This document shows positions 9,308-18,609 of a stretch of 42,530 nt of DNA, one piece after another (positions within the stretch are counted from its first letter, which is position 1; each line of letters opens with the position of its first letter). The position numbers were made by a program, and so were the translations under genes. Source of the DNA: Prasinococcaceae sp. CCMP 1430 (Eukaryota; Prasinodermophyta; Palmophyllophyceae; Prasinococcales; Prasinococcaceae). Location of the stretch: positions 270,498-313,027 of the forward strand of contig RQSC01000007.1 of NCBI GenBank assembly GCA_013416795.1, written 5' to 3'. The notes beneath the pieces are model-generated. The model saw only the letters and a program-made list of their open reading frames with translations. It ran no database searches and was not told the DNA's origin.

Positions 9308-10449
9308 TCAGCGTGGGAGCGCACCCGCGCCCGCTGCGGGCGGCGCGAGAGTGCCCGCGCCAGCGGGCGTCACGAGCGGGCTACCTGGCACGCAGTCGGG
9401 CTCGCGGCCGTAGTCCATCACGAGGCTGAGCGCCGAGTGCACGGGCGGGTTGCGCTGGTACCTGTGCGCGCGAGAAAGAGGGGAGGAGGGCCAGAGAGAA
9501 CCACACAGTGTGTGTAGATGTGCCCGCGTACGCGCGTGTGCGTGGGTGTACGCGCACGCGTGTGTGAGTGAGAGGGGTTGCGCGTGCGTGCGTGCGTGCG
9601 TGCGCGCAAGAGCGTCAGTGCTGTTGCGCACGCCTCCGTGCGCACGCGCAAACCTGTACGCGCGCGCGGACTTGTGTGCACGTGTGCACATGCGTGCACG
9701 AATGCGCGCGAGAGCGAGAGAAGGCGCGGCGCGCCCGTACATGCAGCCGCCCGGCGCGTTCGGGTTGATGTACGGGTCCGGGTGGCGCCGCTCCCACAGC
9801 AGACGCTCGCCCTCGGCGATGAGCCGGTCGATGCGGTCGGGCTCTTGGACGTGGCGGTACTGTTCGAACGCCGCACGGCACTTCTCCGCCTATGCGCGTG
9901 CGTGCGTGTGCGTGTGTGTGCGCATGGCCGCGCGTGTGCGCGCGTGTGCGCGCGCATGCGCCGCGTGGCATTTAGGGTTAGGGAACGGCGCCGCAGCGTG
10001 TGAGGCCCAAGTGCGCGCACAGGGCGCGCGTGCGCCACGCGTGGAGGCGTGCCGCCCCGACGGCCTTGCCACGGCTGTCGCCCCAACCCGCGTGCCAGGC
10101 AGGGTGCGTCTGACGGCGACGGCGCGGCATGCCCCGGCACGCGCCCCACGCGCGAACAGCATCCGCACCGAAAAAGGGGGCGACACACCCCAGCGCATAC
10201 GTGCACGCGCGCACCGACGCAGGTGTGCGCATGTGCACTCATGCATGTGCACGTGCACGCGCACGTGCGCCTCCCCGCGCGCGCGCGCGCTCTCCCCCCT
10301 CCCCCTCTATGCTGCGCCCCCCGCGTGCGCAAGCTTACCTCCGTGCAGAGCTCCTCCCTGAACACCGACCAGTCCCAGATGGCCTTGAGCGAGCGGCGGT
10401 ACAGCGAGCGCACGCGCGCGACCTGCGCGGCACGCGGCGCCGCGGCCAT
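9308..10449 (-). CDS. NDUFB9: Complex I subunit B22 (NDUFB9), LYR family
   Basis: Accessory subunit of mitochondrial NADH:ubiquinone oxidoreductase. Exons on the minus strand are 10449-10339, 9889-9741 and 9461-9308, giving 137 residues. The LYR motif is at residues 16-18 (RVRSLYRRSLK). EQYRHVQEPDRIDRLIAEGE and RRHPDPYINPNAPGGCM match the plant form closely. Intron 2 splits the Met codon of GGCMYQRNP and restores it exactly, then MDYGREPD closes the conserved part. The last 24 or so residues are Pro/Ala/Gly-rich and not family-like. A GTAGCC donor after DCVP could instead lead to another exon. Intron 1 contains TTTAGGGTTAGGG at 9972-9984 (minus-strand gene, plus-strand motif). The gene diverges from DNAI7. 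Confidence 0.88.
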
Positions 10450-11018
10450 CGCGCGCGCGGTCGCGCGGCGCGCGCGCGGTCGCGCCCCGCTGGAGGGCGT
10501 GGGTGCGGCGGTCGCGGGGGGTAGTGAGGGCGCGTGCGCGCCGCGCGCGCGCTCTGGCGTCGGCGCCTGCGTGTCCTGTTTGATTTGGATGCCGCCCTCA
10601 GCGGAATCCAAAGGAATCCTTTCATCATAATACATTGCAATGCTCTCAAATGACACAATCCCTAATTCGATATGATGGAATCCATATATAAATGCTTTTG
10701 CGTGGTGCGCATGGATTCCGCCAGCGGACGGCGATGATCGGGCGGTTCCCGTTTTGGCCCGCCCGAGCGTGCGCGCGCGGGCGCGGGCGGGTGGGCGTGA
10801 GCTTGCGTGCTTGCACGTGTGTGTGTTCGAGGGGAGGGAGGGGACTGAGGGGCCAGGCGCGTGTGCGGCCGGTTGCAAAGCCACGCAGGCGCGCCACTCG
10901 GACGTTCGCGTGCGCGCGCGCGCGCGCGCGAGCGAGCGTGCGCGGCCGGCGGGTGTGCGTGCGTGAGCGCGAGTGTGTACACGAACGTGCGCCGTGCAGC
11001 GGCGTCAGCTCCGGCGCC
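10450..11018. promoter_or_regulatory. Divergent promoter region between NDUFB9 and DNAI7
   Basis: The 5' regions of both genes face each other across 569 bases. An AT-rich island at about 10600-10720 is bounded by a perfect 10-base inverted repeat: GCGGAATCCA at 10601-10610 and TGGATTCCGC at 10712-10721. Inside are further GGAATCC copies, ATCCCTAATTC and a TATATAAA-like stretch (CATATATAAATGC) near 10682-10695. The rest is GC-rich with alternating CG. The promoter role is inferred from position and the TATA-like stretch. Confidence 0.55.
10601..10721. repeat. 121-base AT-rich segment with 10-base terminal inverted repeats
   Basis: Ends are GCGGAATCCA and TGGATTCCGC, perfect reverse complements. 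Two internal GGAATCC copies repeat the core. The same TGGATTCCGC decamer occurs at 37257-37266, also beside AT-rich DNA. It could be a small non-autonomous element or a pair of protein-binding sites; no clear target duplication is visible (only CA on both sides). Confidence 0.6.
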
Positions 11019-13611
11019 ATGCCGCCCAAACAGTCCAAGAAGGAGAAGGCCGCCGAGCGAGCGGCTGAGCTCGCGCGCCTCGAGGAAGAGCGCATTCTCG
11101 CGGAGGAGGAGGCCGCGCGCGCGGCCGCGGAGGAGGCCGCGCGGCGCGCCGCGGAGGAGGAGGCGCGGCGCGAGGCCGAGGAGAAGCGCCTTGCGGCTGA
11201 GGCGGTGCGTCTCGACGACGAGCGCGCAGCGCTGCTGCCCTTTCTCGAGGGGCGTGCCGCGGCACTCGCGCTGCTGCGGGGTGCGCAGCGCGATGCGGAG
11301 GCGTGGGAGCGCTACTTGGCGTGCGTGCCGCTGCCTTTGCCCGACGCGCCCGCGGCGATGAGCGAGTACCTCAGCGAGAAGGCCGCCGCGGCGCACATGC
11401 AGATGCCGCTAAGCGAGGCGCTTGCGCTGGCGGCGGACAACGAGCGCGTCATCGCCGAGGCCGAGGCGCTCCTTCTGGGTGCAGTGACGCGCGCGGGCGT
11501 TGAGAAGGGGGGCGTGGTTGCGACGGCGGGCGCCGCCGAAGCGCTGGCGGCGCGCGTGGGCGCCCTGCGCGAGCTGTCGCGCAGCGCCGTCGACTGCGCG
11601 ACTGCGCGGCTACTTGCGCGTGCCGAGGAGCTCGCCGACTCAGAGAGCGGCGAGGTGCGCGTGGCGGCGCAAACCTCCGAGCGCGACAGCTTTGGACTTT
11701 GGTGCAACCATGGCAGGTACGCGCGCGCGCGCGCACGCACTCACACGCGTACTTGCGCACACGTGCACGAATTCTCACACGCGCTCACGCGCATGCGCAC
11801 GCACCACACGTCTGTCGCGTGCACTCTCCGCACGCACATGCGCATGCATATCCAACACAACACACACATGCACATACACACCCTGAAACACGCGCGCACG
11901 CACACGCACACGAACGCACCCTCGCGAACATATCGTTCCCAACCCCAGGAACCCGCGCGTCAAGACTGTCGCCTTCCCGGAGCACGGCGTGTCGCTCGAG
12001 CTGCCCAAGCCGCTGGTGCTCGCCAGCGTGGCACTGCGCGTGCGGCGCACGGCCGTGGACGAGTTCGCCGGCCTCGCGGAGGATGGCCACATGGCTTTGG
12101 GGCCCGTGCTGCACGTCGAGCTGCTGCAGCTGCCGCAGGTGAGTGAGCGGGTGTACCATTCAAGCAGTATGCGTTTGTGTGTTGTGTGAGTGCGCGCGTC
12201 TTCGTGTGTGTACGTGTGTGTTTGCGTGCGCGTGCGTGCGTACATGCGTGCGTCCCGGCATGCAGACTCCCGACAATCAATCCGATCTCCAACAACTGAC
12301 GCATCGATCTATTCTTTGTTCATACGCCACGACAACTGCACACGCGCGCGCGCGCGCGCGCGCTCACGCGCACCTCCAGCCTCCCAAGCGCGCGGGCGGC
12401 TGGACGATGCGCGCCATCACGCCGCTTACGACGGGCGTGCAGCGCCTGCCGTACCCCATCCCGCCCGCTGGAAGCGATTTGCAGGCGTCCGCGGCGGTGC
12501 CCGGCACGCCTGCGAAGGGGGAGGGCGGTGCGGTGGCCGCGTCCGCGGCGCCGCCGATGACGGTCACCATGCCCGTGCCCGCCGACGCGGTGGTGCTGCG
12601 CGCGGGTGCGCCGCGCGTGGGTTGGTGGGACGCGCTGGCCTCGTGCTGGCGCACGGACGGTGTGGAGGGTGCCGCGTATGGCGTGAGCGAGGACGGCAGG
12701 CGCTCAGTGACGTTCTCGACGCCGCACCTGACCTCGTTCGCGCTTCTGCAGGTGAGCGAGTGGGGAGGCGATCCAGCAGTTAGTGTGTTGGCGTGCTGAC
12801 GTATGCGTGCGTGCGTGCGCGCATGCATAAGATGCTGCGTGCGTGCGTGTGTGTGCGCGCGCGTTCGTGCGTGTACCTGACCTTCCATGCGCCGCTGCAG
12901 CCGCGCGCACGGCTGCTGCCCTACGCGCACTGGGCGCTGCGCCCGACGGCCGAGGCGGCCGCTCGGCTCACGCTGCGCTGCGCGGTGGGCGACGTGGAGC
13001 TCGACGTCACCGAGGGCGGGGTGGCGCTCGCCGCGCCTGCGCTGGGTCCGCTTGCGGGGCTCATCGGCGAGAGCATGCCGCCGCGAGCGCTGCTCAACCG
13101 CCTCTCCAGGTGCGGCCTCCACCTGCTCCCCGAGGACCGTGACGCGCCCTTCGTTGTTGGCGGCGCGGCCGTGGTGCCCAAGGACGCCGACCTGGAGCAC
13201 GCGCTGTGCGCCGACGCGGCGCTTCTCGCACCGAGCTTCGTGGTGGCGTCGAGCGCGTGGAACGCCGGTGCTGGGCGCGACGTGGCGCACTTCCGCGCCC
13301 TCGAGGTGGGCGCCGAGTACTTTCGCGTGCCGACCACGCACGCGCGCCTGGAGGCGCACCTGAAGAAGCGCGGCGCGTGCTTCTTGCGCCGCCTCAAGGA
13401 CGTGGTGCGCGTGGAGCTGCCGGAGGGGGACGCGTCCACGGTCGCCGCGCATGATCCCGTTGAGCTAGGCGACTACCATGCGAGCCTCGTGGTGCTCATC
13501 CGGAAGCTTGCGGGCGCGGAGGCCGTGGCGCGCGTGGAGCGCGGCAGCGTGGCTTTCTGCGAGCACGCCAAGGACCTCATGCTCGCCATGAGGCTGTTCT
13601 CCTTTGGCTGA
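11019..13611 (+). CDS. DNAI7: Axonemal dynein-associated protein DNAI7 (CASC1/IC97)
   Basis: Homologue of Chlamydomonas IC97 and vertebrate CASC1, linked to inner-arm dynein and tubulin in motile cilia. Exons are 11019-11716, 11949-12138, 12380-12751 and 12901-13611, giving 656 residues; all joints keep frame. The N terminus MPPKQSKKEKAAERAAELAR begins a charged Glu/Ala/Arg helix to about residue 75, a family hallmark. FGLWCNHGRNPRVKTVAFPE spans the exon 1/2 joint and matches the conserved FGLWVN..RNPR block. ELPKPLVLASVALRV follows. Exon 3 holds GGWTMRAITP and WWDALASCWRTDGVEGAAY. The C-terminal exon includes a clean end, DLMLAMRLFSFG. Intron 1 is CA-rich, intron 2 runs TG to CA, intron 3 is TG-rich. 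Confidence 0.87.
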
Positions 13612-14058
13612 GGCCGCGCGCACAAGCACACAGGGACGCGCACGCGGACGCGCACACGCACGCGCGCGCCCCAGCTCATCGGGAGCGAGCGAAGTGAAGC
13701 TCTTTGCAGTGGCCTTTGCTCACACACGCACGTGCACGCGCATGCGCGCACGCTCACTCACTTAGACACGCGCGTGGGCACACACACACACACACACACG
13801 CATGCACACACACACACACACACACGCGCATGCACATGCACACACACACACACACATACACGCATGCACGCGCAAGGACGCGCGCTGTGTCCAGCCGGGC
13901 GAGGAGCATCCGGGGGAGAGTTTAGGCCTGGTGCGCATCGCCGCGGGCGAGCGCGCGCGCGCGCACCGCCAGCGCAGCGCGGATGGGTTTCCTGGCTAAG
14001 GGGCCGCTGTGTGTGGGTGTGTGTGGGTGTGTAGGGGTGGGGTGGGGGTGGGGTTGGC
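13612..14058. repeat. Convergent spacer with CA microsatellites
   Basis: This lies between the stops of DNAI7 and LpxA. CA runs occupy about 13780-13866, broken by GCGCATGC. A G-rich tract (GGGGTGGGGTGGGGGTGGGG) near 14034-14054 sits just beyond the LpxA stop and could form a G-quadruplex on the plus strand. No gene is seen. Confidence 0.85.
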
Positions 14059-14595
14059 TCACTCGGCCGGCTTTGACGCGCCGGGCACCCCCCACTGGTG
14101 GAACTTGCATATGCCGCGCTCGGCCCCCCTTATGGAGGCGATGAGCGTGGCGACGGGCCCGTCGGCGTCGAAGCCCTCCTCGCCCTCGAGCGCCTGCATG
14201 CGCTCGGCGAGCGTGGCCTCGCTGGCGCCGTCGTTGACGAAGATGACCATGTAGGCGTGGCGCAGCGCGCGCAGCTGCGCCTCGCCGAAGCCCGCGCGGC
14301 GCAGGCCCACCTGGTTGAGCCCCCGCGTGCGCGCCCTGTCGCCCTGCACCATGAGGAAGGCGGGCACGTCGCGCTCCACCATGGCGCCCCCCGCGACGAA
14401 CGCGTAGTCCCCCACGTTGCAGAACTGGTGCACGGCGGTGGCGCCGCCGAAGTGCACGCAGTCCCCCACCACCACGTGGCCCGCCAGCAGCGTGCCGTTC
14501 GCCACCACGTTCGAGTCGCCCAGGATGCAGTCGTGCGCCACGTGGGAGCCGCCCATCAGCAGGTTGTGGCTGCCGATGGTGGTCGTCCACTCGGG
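14059..14595 (-). CDS. lpxA: LpxA-like UDP-GlcNAc acyltransferase, C-terminal part only
   Basis: LpxA transfers a 3-hydroxyacyl chain to UDP-GlcNAc, the first step of lipid A synthesis; plants and some algae keep this pathway. The exon begins at a GCAG acceptor (14599-14596) and codes 178 residues. It starts at about residue 110 of the bacterial enzyme: TTTIGSHNLLMGGSHVAHDC, with both active-site-region His residues (SHVAHD). Hexapeptide turns follow, then AVHQFCNVGDYAFVAGGAMV and the C-terminal helical domain. About 100 N-terminal residues, half the beta helix, are missing. I looked on the minus strand as far as the KATNB1 stop (15421) without finding them. The PET117-like exon lies just upstream on the opposite strand. 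Either exon 1 lies elsewhere because of a misjoin, or this is a gene remnant. Confidence 0.82.
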   Translation of the reverse strand, partial: PEWTTTIGSHNLLMGGSHVAHDCILGDSNVVANGTLLAGHVVVGDCVHFGGATAVHQFCNVGDYAFVAGGAMVERDVPAFLMVQGDRARTRGLNQVGLRRAGFGEAQLRALRHAYMVIFVNDGASEATLAERMQALEGEEGFDADGPVATLIASIRGAERGICKFHQWGVPGASKPAE

Positions 14596-14725
14596 CTGCG
14601 CGGTCGGGGTGGGCGCAGGCGAGCACGGCCGGTGCGGCGCGGAGAGGGTCAGCCGCACGCGCGCGTGCCGTGTGTGTGCTCGCGTGTGTGCGTGCGCGCG
14701 CGCGCTTTCGTGCGTGTGCGCGCGC

Positions 14726-14947
14726 ATGCGGGCGCCGCGCGCTCCGGCCTGGCGCGTACACCAGTTCTCGGCGCGCGGCTCGGCGCTTGCCGTTGTGGGC
14801 ACGCTCGCCGCGACCGCGGGCATCGTAGCATGGGTGCACGAGATGCAACGCGACGAGCGCGACAAGCTGCGCAAGGGTCTGGCGCGCGACAAGGCCATGC
14901 TCGCCAAGAAGCGCGCCGAGCGTGGGCTGCCGCCGCTGCCGGAGTGA
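14726..14947 (+). CDS. PET117-like cytochrome c oxidase assembly protein
   Basis: PET117 is a small mitochondrial inner-membrane protein that couples heme a synthesis to oxidase assembly. The product is up to 73 residues from the ATG at 14726. One hydrophobic helix (SALAVVGTLAATAGIVAWVH) is followed by the PET117-type charged tail EMQRDERDKLRKGLARDKAM and ends LPPLPE. Yeast and human PET117 share this layout of a short start, one helix and then a charged Arg/Lys/Glu tail. The upstream sequence is TG-rich and ends in ACACCAG at 14765, a possible acceptor, so the true start may lie in an exon I cannot find. It is divergent to, and possibly nested in an intron of, the LpxA fragment. Confidence 0.62.
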   Translation: MRAPRAPAWRVHQFSARGSALAVVGTLAATAGIVAWVHEMQRDERDKLRKGLARDKAMLAKKRAERGLPPLPE

Positions 14948-15420
14948 TCGCACAGAGGGGCACGCGCACACGCCGGAATTGAGCGCGCACCCGCTCCAGC
15001 GGCATGCACAAGGGCGCATCATGCCGTTCCATTCTGCGGCGGTGACGGTGACGCACGTAACGCACATTCTTTGGTGGGGCTCTCGCTCGAGCGGTCTCGC
15101 GGCGGCCATTTCCCTCGCTGTTACGTCGGGCCCGACTCGTGAAGCGCGCCATGTGCGCCCACGGCAGCGTTGGACAGCGCGCAAAGGGTCTGCCTGGGTG
15201 GGACAGTCGTGTGGGCCTGCCCTGACGGGCCACGCGCACGCTGCATGCGTGGTGCGTGGGCGTAATTGTCAGCCAAGGGTCGAAGGGAGAGGTGACGCCT
15301 CGCCCGAGAGTGCTTCACGGTGATTCTTATGAGTACATGTGCAGAGTATCAGCCTTCGCGAGCGCACGGCGGGCGCTCAGCTGTCGGGCAAGCAGTCTCT
15401 ACATGCTACATTGCGTGATA
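14948..15420. other. Spacer without a recognised gene; compositional boundary
   Basis: 473 bases between the PET117-like stop and the KATNB1 stop. The composition is mixed and nearly free of the CA/TG tracts found everywhere to the left. No hexapeptide-repeat (LpxA) exon, no conserved protein and no RNA gene were seen on either strand. Introns to the right of this point are plain. Confidence 0.55.
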
Positions 15421-17727
15421 TTAGCAGGGGATCCCCAGCGTGCGGTCGAGCCCGTCGAGTAGGATGGCGGCGCTTGACGAGCACTCGCGCTTCTCGTCGG
15501 TAAGAACTGCTGTCTTGCCCAGCGCCTTCCCAGACACGCCCGCGAGCAGGGCGGCAACGCCCTTCCCCGTTGCCAGCCGTGTCGCGGGGACAACGAGCGC
15601 CTTGAAGCCCTCCAGCGCCGCTGCCGCGCGCTGTGCGCGGTCCTCGAAGCCCAGGTCGATCCCTGGGCCCACGCCGCCGCCGCGCCGCGCGGCTGCGGCC
15701 GCCTGCACCGACTCCGTCGCAGCGCGCACGGCGGTGTCGCGCACGATGGCGCCGAACGCCTTGAGGAGTGCCGAGCTCGCGTTGATTCCCGCCTGCGCGC
15801 AGCGCAGCGCACCGGCATCGTCCTCTTCAGCCATAAGTGCGGCACACAATGGCAACAGGGCCGCAGCAGACTCGAGCGTGAGCCGCTTGTCGGTCGCAAG
15901 AGATGGCACCACGTCTGCAGCGGCCGAGATGTCGCCCGCGCGCGTGAGCGCGCGCGCGGCGGCGCGGATGTCCCCGCGTTGCGCGAACGAAGACGCGGCA
16001 CGCACCGCGGTGAGGCGGTTGGTGAGCGCCACGGCGACAGCCGCGTGACCCGCACACAGCGCAGCCGCATGGTCTGTTGGCGGCGCCGCCCGCACTGCCC
16101 GCGCCTCCGCCATGGCCCCCGAGAGGTCGCCCGCAAGCAGTGACTCGCCCGTCACGACTCCGATCGAGTTCTGATCCGCGCGCGCATCAAGCCCCAACAC
16201 CGAGTCAGCGGCGGCGGGCGACGGAGGCGACACTGCCCCCGAGCTTGTCGAGACAGACTGCGCGGGCACATCCGTGGCCTGCGGACGGGCTTGCACCTCG
16301 CGCGGCGTCGCTTTGGCTGCGGGCTCCCTCGCGGCGGACACCTTCGAGGAGGGTGGCGCTTCTCTGCGCTCGGGCGCCATCACGACGACCGGGGGCGAGG
16401 ATGGCGCCTTGGGCGCCTTGTGGATGGGCGCGGCGGCCCGCTGCGTGTCGTGCTGCAGCTGCGGTGCTCGCGCCAGCGGTGCGCGCTTCTGCCTGCCCTC
16501 GTTCACGTCTAGAGCGCGCACCCCCGCGCTCGCAGCATCGACTGCTCGGACCGATCCGAGCGGCGGCGTGACGGCTGGGCCCGCGGGTGCGTCCGCGGCG
16601 TCGGCCTCACCGAACGGCCGCACTTTGCTCAGGTCGACGGCCCACACGCCAACGAACGAGCCCGAAAAGCCCGTGCCCAGGAGCCTTGGCGGCGCTGGCG
16701 CTCCATCGCGCGACGCGTCCACACCACCCGCGTGCACCACTGCGTCCGAGGCCCTGTGCCAGCCAGCATGCACCGCGTCGTGGCATCGCACGGGCTCCCA
16801 ACCCCACACCTTGAGAGCGTCACCGGCGCACGACAGCAGCGCGGAGCCGTCCGGCGTGAACGCGAGGCTGCTCACCTGCGACACGTCCGGCCCGCCGCAG
16901 CCAACCTGTGCGAACGTCTCGAGGTCCCACAGCCGCACAGTACGATCCGCCGAACCCGTCGCCAGCAAGAACTCGTTCGGGTGGAACTCCAAGTCGGTGA
17001 TCGTGCTCTTGTGCATGCCCAGCTCCGCCAGCATGCGCCCCGCAGTCAAATCCCACAGCCGCACTGACCCGGCCTCGTCGCCGCTCACCACCCACCGCCC
17101 GTCTGGTGAGAAGCGCACGGCGGTCACGCCGGCCGTGTGGCCCTTGTACGTGTGGATGCAGCCGCGCCGTCGAATGTCCCATACCTGCGCGAGACAAGCA
17201 GAGCGCGGTTGCGCGCGGCACAGGCGCCGTCAGCATTCGAGCTGTGCGGCCGCGCCCCACGCAGCGAAGTGGACCGCGCGCGGAGGTGTGAGTGCGCGAG
17301 GCGGGGGATTGCTGGGGATTCGCACCTTCATGTTGGTGTCCATCGAGCCGCTCGCGCAGAACTCGCCGAATGGGTGGAAGTCCACCGCCTCGCAGTCGGA
17401 TCGGTGCCCTGTGAGGCTGCGCACGCACTTGGCCTCGTGCAGGTCCCACAGCTTGAGCGTGCCGCTCGCCGCGCCGGCGAGCACGACCTCCTCTTGTGCG
17501 TCGAAGGTGACGCAGCGTACCTCGGAGTTGTGCCCCGTGAGCGAGAGCAGCGGTGCCGGATTGCCGATGGCCCACACGTTCACCCGACGGTCGTCCGCGC
17601 CCGTGGCGAGCACCGAGCAGCTCTTCCGCCCAAACGCCGCGCAGCTCACCTCGGCGCCCGCATGTGCGACGAACTCGTGGATCTTGCGCGCGCGCGGCGC
17701 GCCGCCATGCGCATCGCCCGCCGACAT
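15421..17727 (-). CDS. KATNB1: Katanin p80 WD40 subunit B1
   Basis: Regulatory subunit of the microtubule-severing enzyme katanin; it targets and activates the p60 AAA ATPase at centrosomes and basal bodies. Exons on the minus strand are 17727-17326 and 17184-15421, giving 721 residues. WD40 repeats run from residue 1 to about 300: HEFVAHAGAEVSCAAFG, then GHNSEVRCVTFD, GTLKLWDL, the joint DTNMK|VWDIRRRGCIHTYKGH, GSVRLWDL, RTVRLWDL and the p80-type LKVWGWEPVRCHDAV. A Pro/Ala/Ser-rich linker follows. The last 190 or so residues are the con80 helical domain that binds p60 (AMAEARAVRAA ... ALTRAGDISAAADVV). The intron is 141 bases, GTGCGA..GCAG, without repeats. The 5' neighbour is a divergent coiled-coil gene. 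Confidence 0.9.
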
Positions 17728-18609
17728 CTCCCTCCCTCCCTCCCTCCCTGTCTCTCTCACTCGCGCGCGCGCGGCCGCCGCTGCGCGCCCGGGCCTCCCC
17801 TCGCCCGAGCCCCCCGCACGATCGCACCGCCCGCGGAGGCACCGCCTTCCCCTCCCCCCGCCCCAGCGCCTCCGCCTCAAGCCGCACCGCAAGCCAGGCG
17901 CTGCCCCCACCCCCCCCTCTCTCCCCGGGCGCACGCCCCGCGCGCGCCCACTGGCGCGCGAGCGCGCGCGGCTGCGGCGCGCTTCAAACGAGGCGGGCGG
18001 CGCCCCAGTTCAAATGAAAAGCACGTTCGTACGCATGGTTTGAGGTTTTAGTTGGGGCAGGGTTTATTGGAAAATCAAGCTCCGGGCCGCGGGGCCACAC
18101 ACCCATCATCATCAGTGTGCGCTGCACGCTCCAGGTTTAGGTTTTGTGGTTTGGGGTGATGTAAACAGGTTTCGACCGAATGCGAGCCGCGAGGTGTGGT
18201 GGCTGGTGACCGTTGTTTTGGTTCGGACGTCCGGGGTCGACGGTGGACCGCAACATATTTGGGGTGCATCCGCCCGCGGCGCCGCGCGTTCCTGTGGCAT
18301 CGATAATGGCATTCTCAGACCCTAAAATATGCAGCGTTCCCCGCGCGCTCGCGCTCGCTCGCGCGCGCTCGTGTGGCGCGCGCGCGCGCGCCGCGCCGGC
18401 GTGCGGGCGCCACACGACGCTCGGCCGCTGCGCGGTCCTGCCGGGGTGGTGGTGGGGGTGTGTGGGTGTGGGTTGGGGGGGAAGGTCGTCGGAGGCGGGA
18501 GGAGCGCCTGTGAAGAGGGGTCCTCCTCCGCGCGTTCGCTCCCCCGGGTCCTTTTGGTGGGCCGTGGTCGCTGCAGCGGCCACGGCTCGCGTCCGCGCCC
18601 CGCCCCGCC
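17728..18609. promoter_or_regulatory. Divergent promoter region, KATNB1 / coiled-coil gene
   Basis: 882 bases between two divergent ATGs. Just upstream of KATNB1 is a (CCCT)n run at 17731-17750 (G-rich on its sense strand). An AT-richer island spans about 18035-18330, with GTTTTAG near 18046, GGTTTAGGTTTTG at 18134-18146 and ACCCTAAAATAT near 18318. A G-rich stretch (about 18440-18482) precedes the plus-strand gene. No conserved protein was found in between. Confidence 0.55.
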
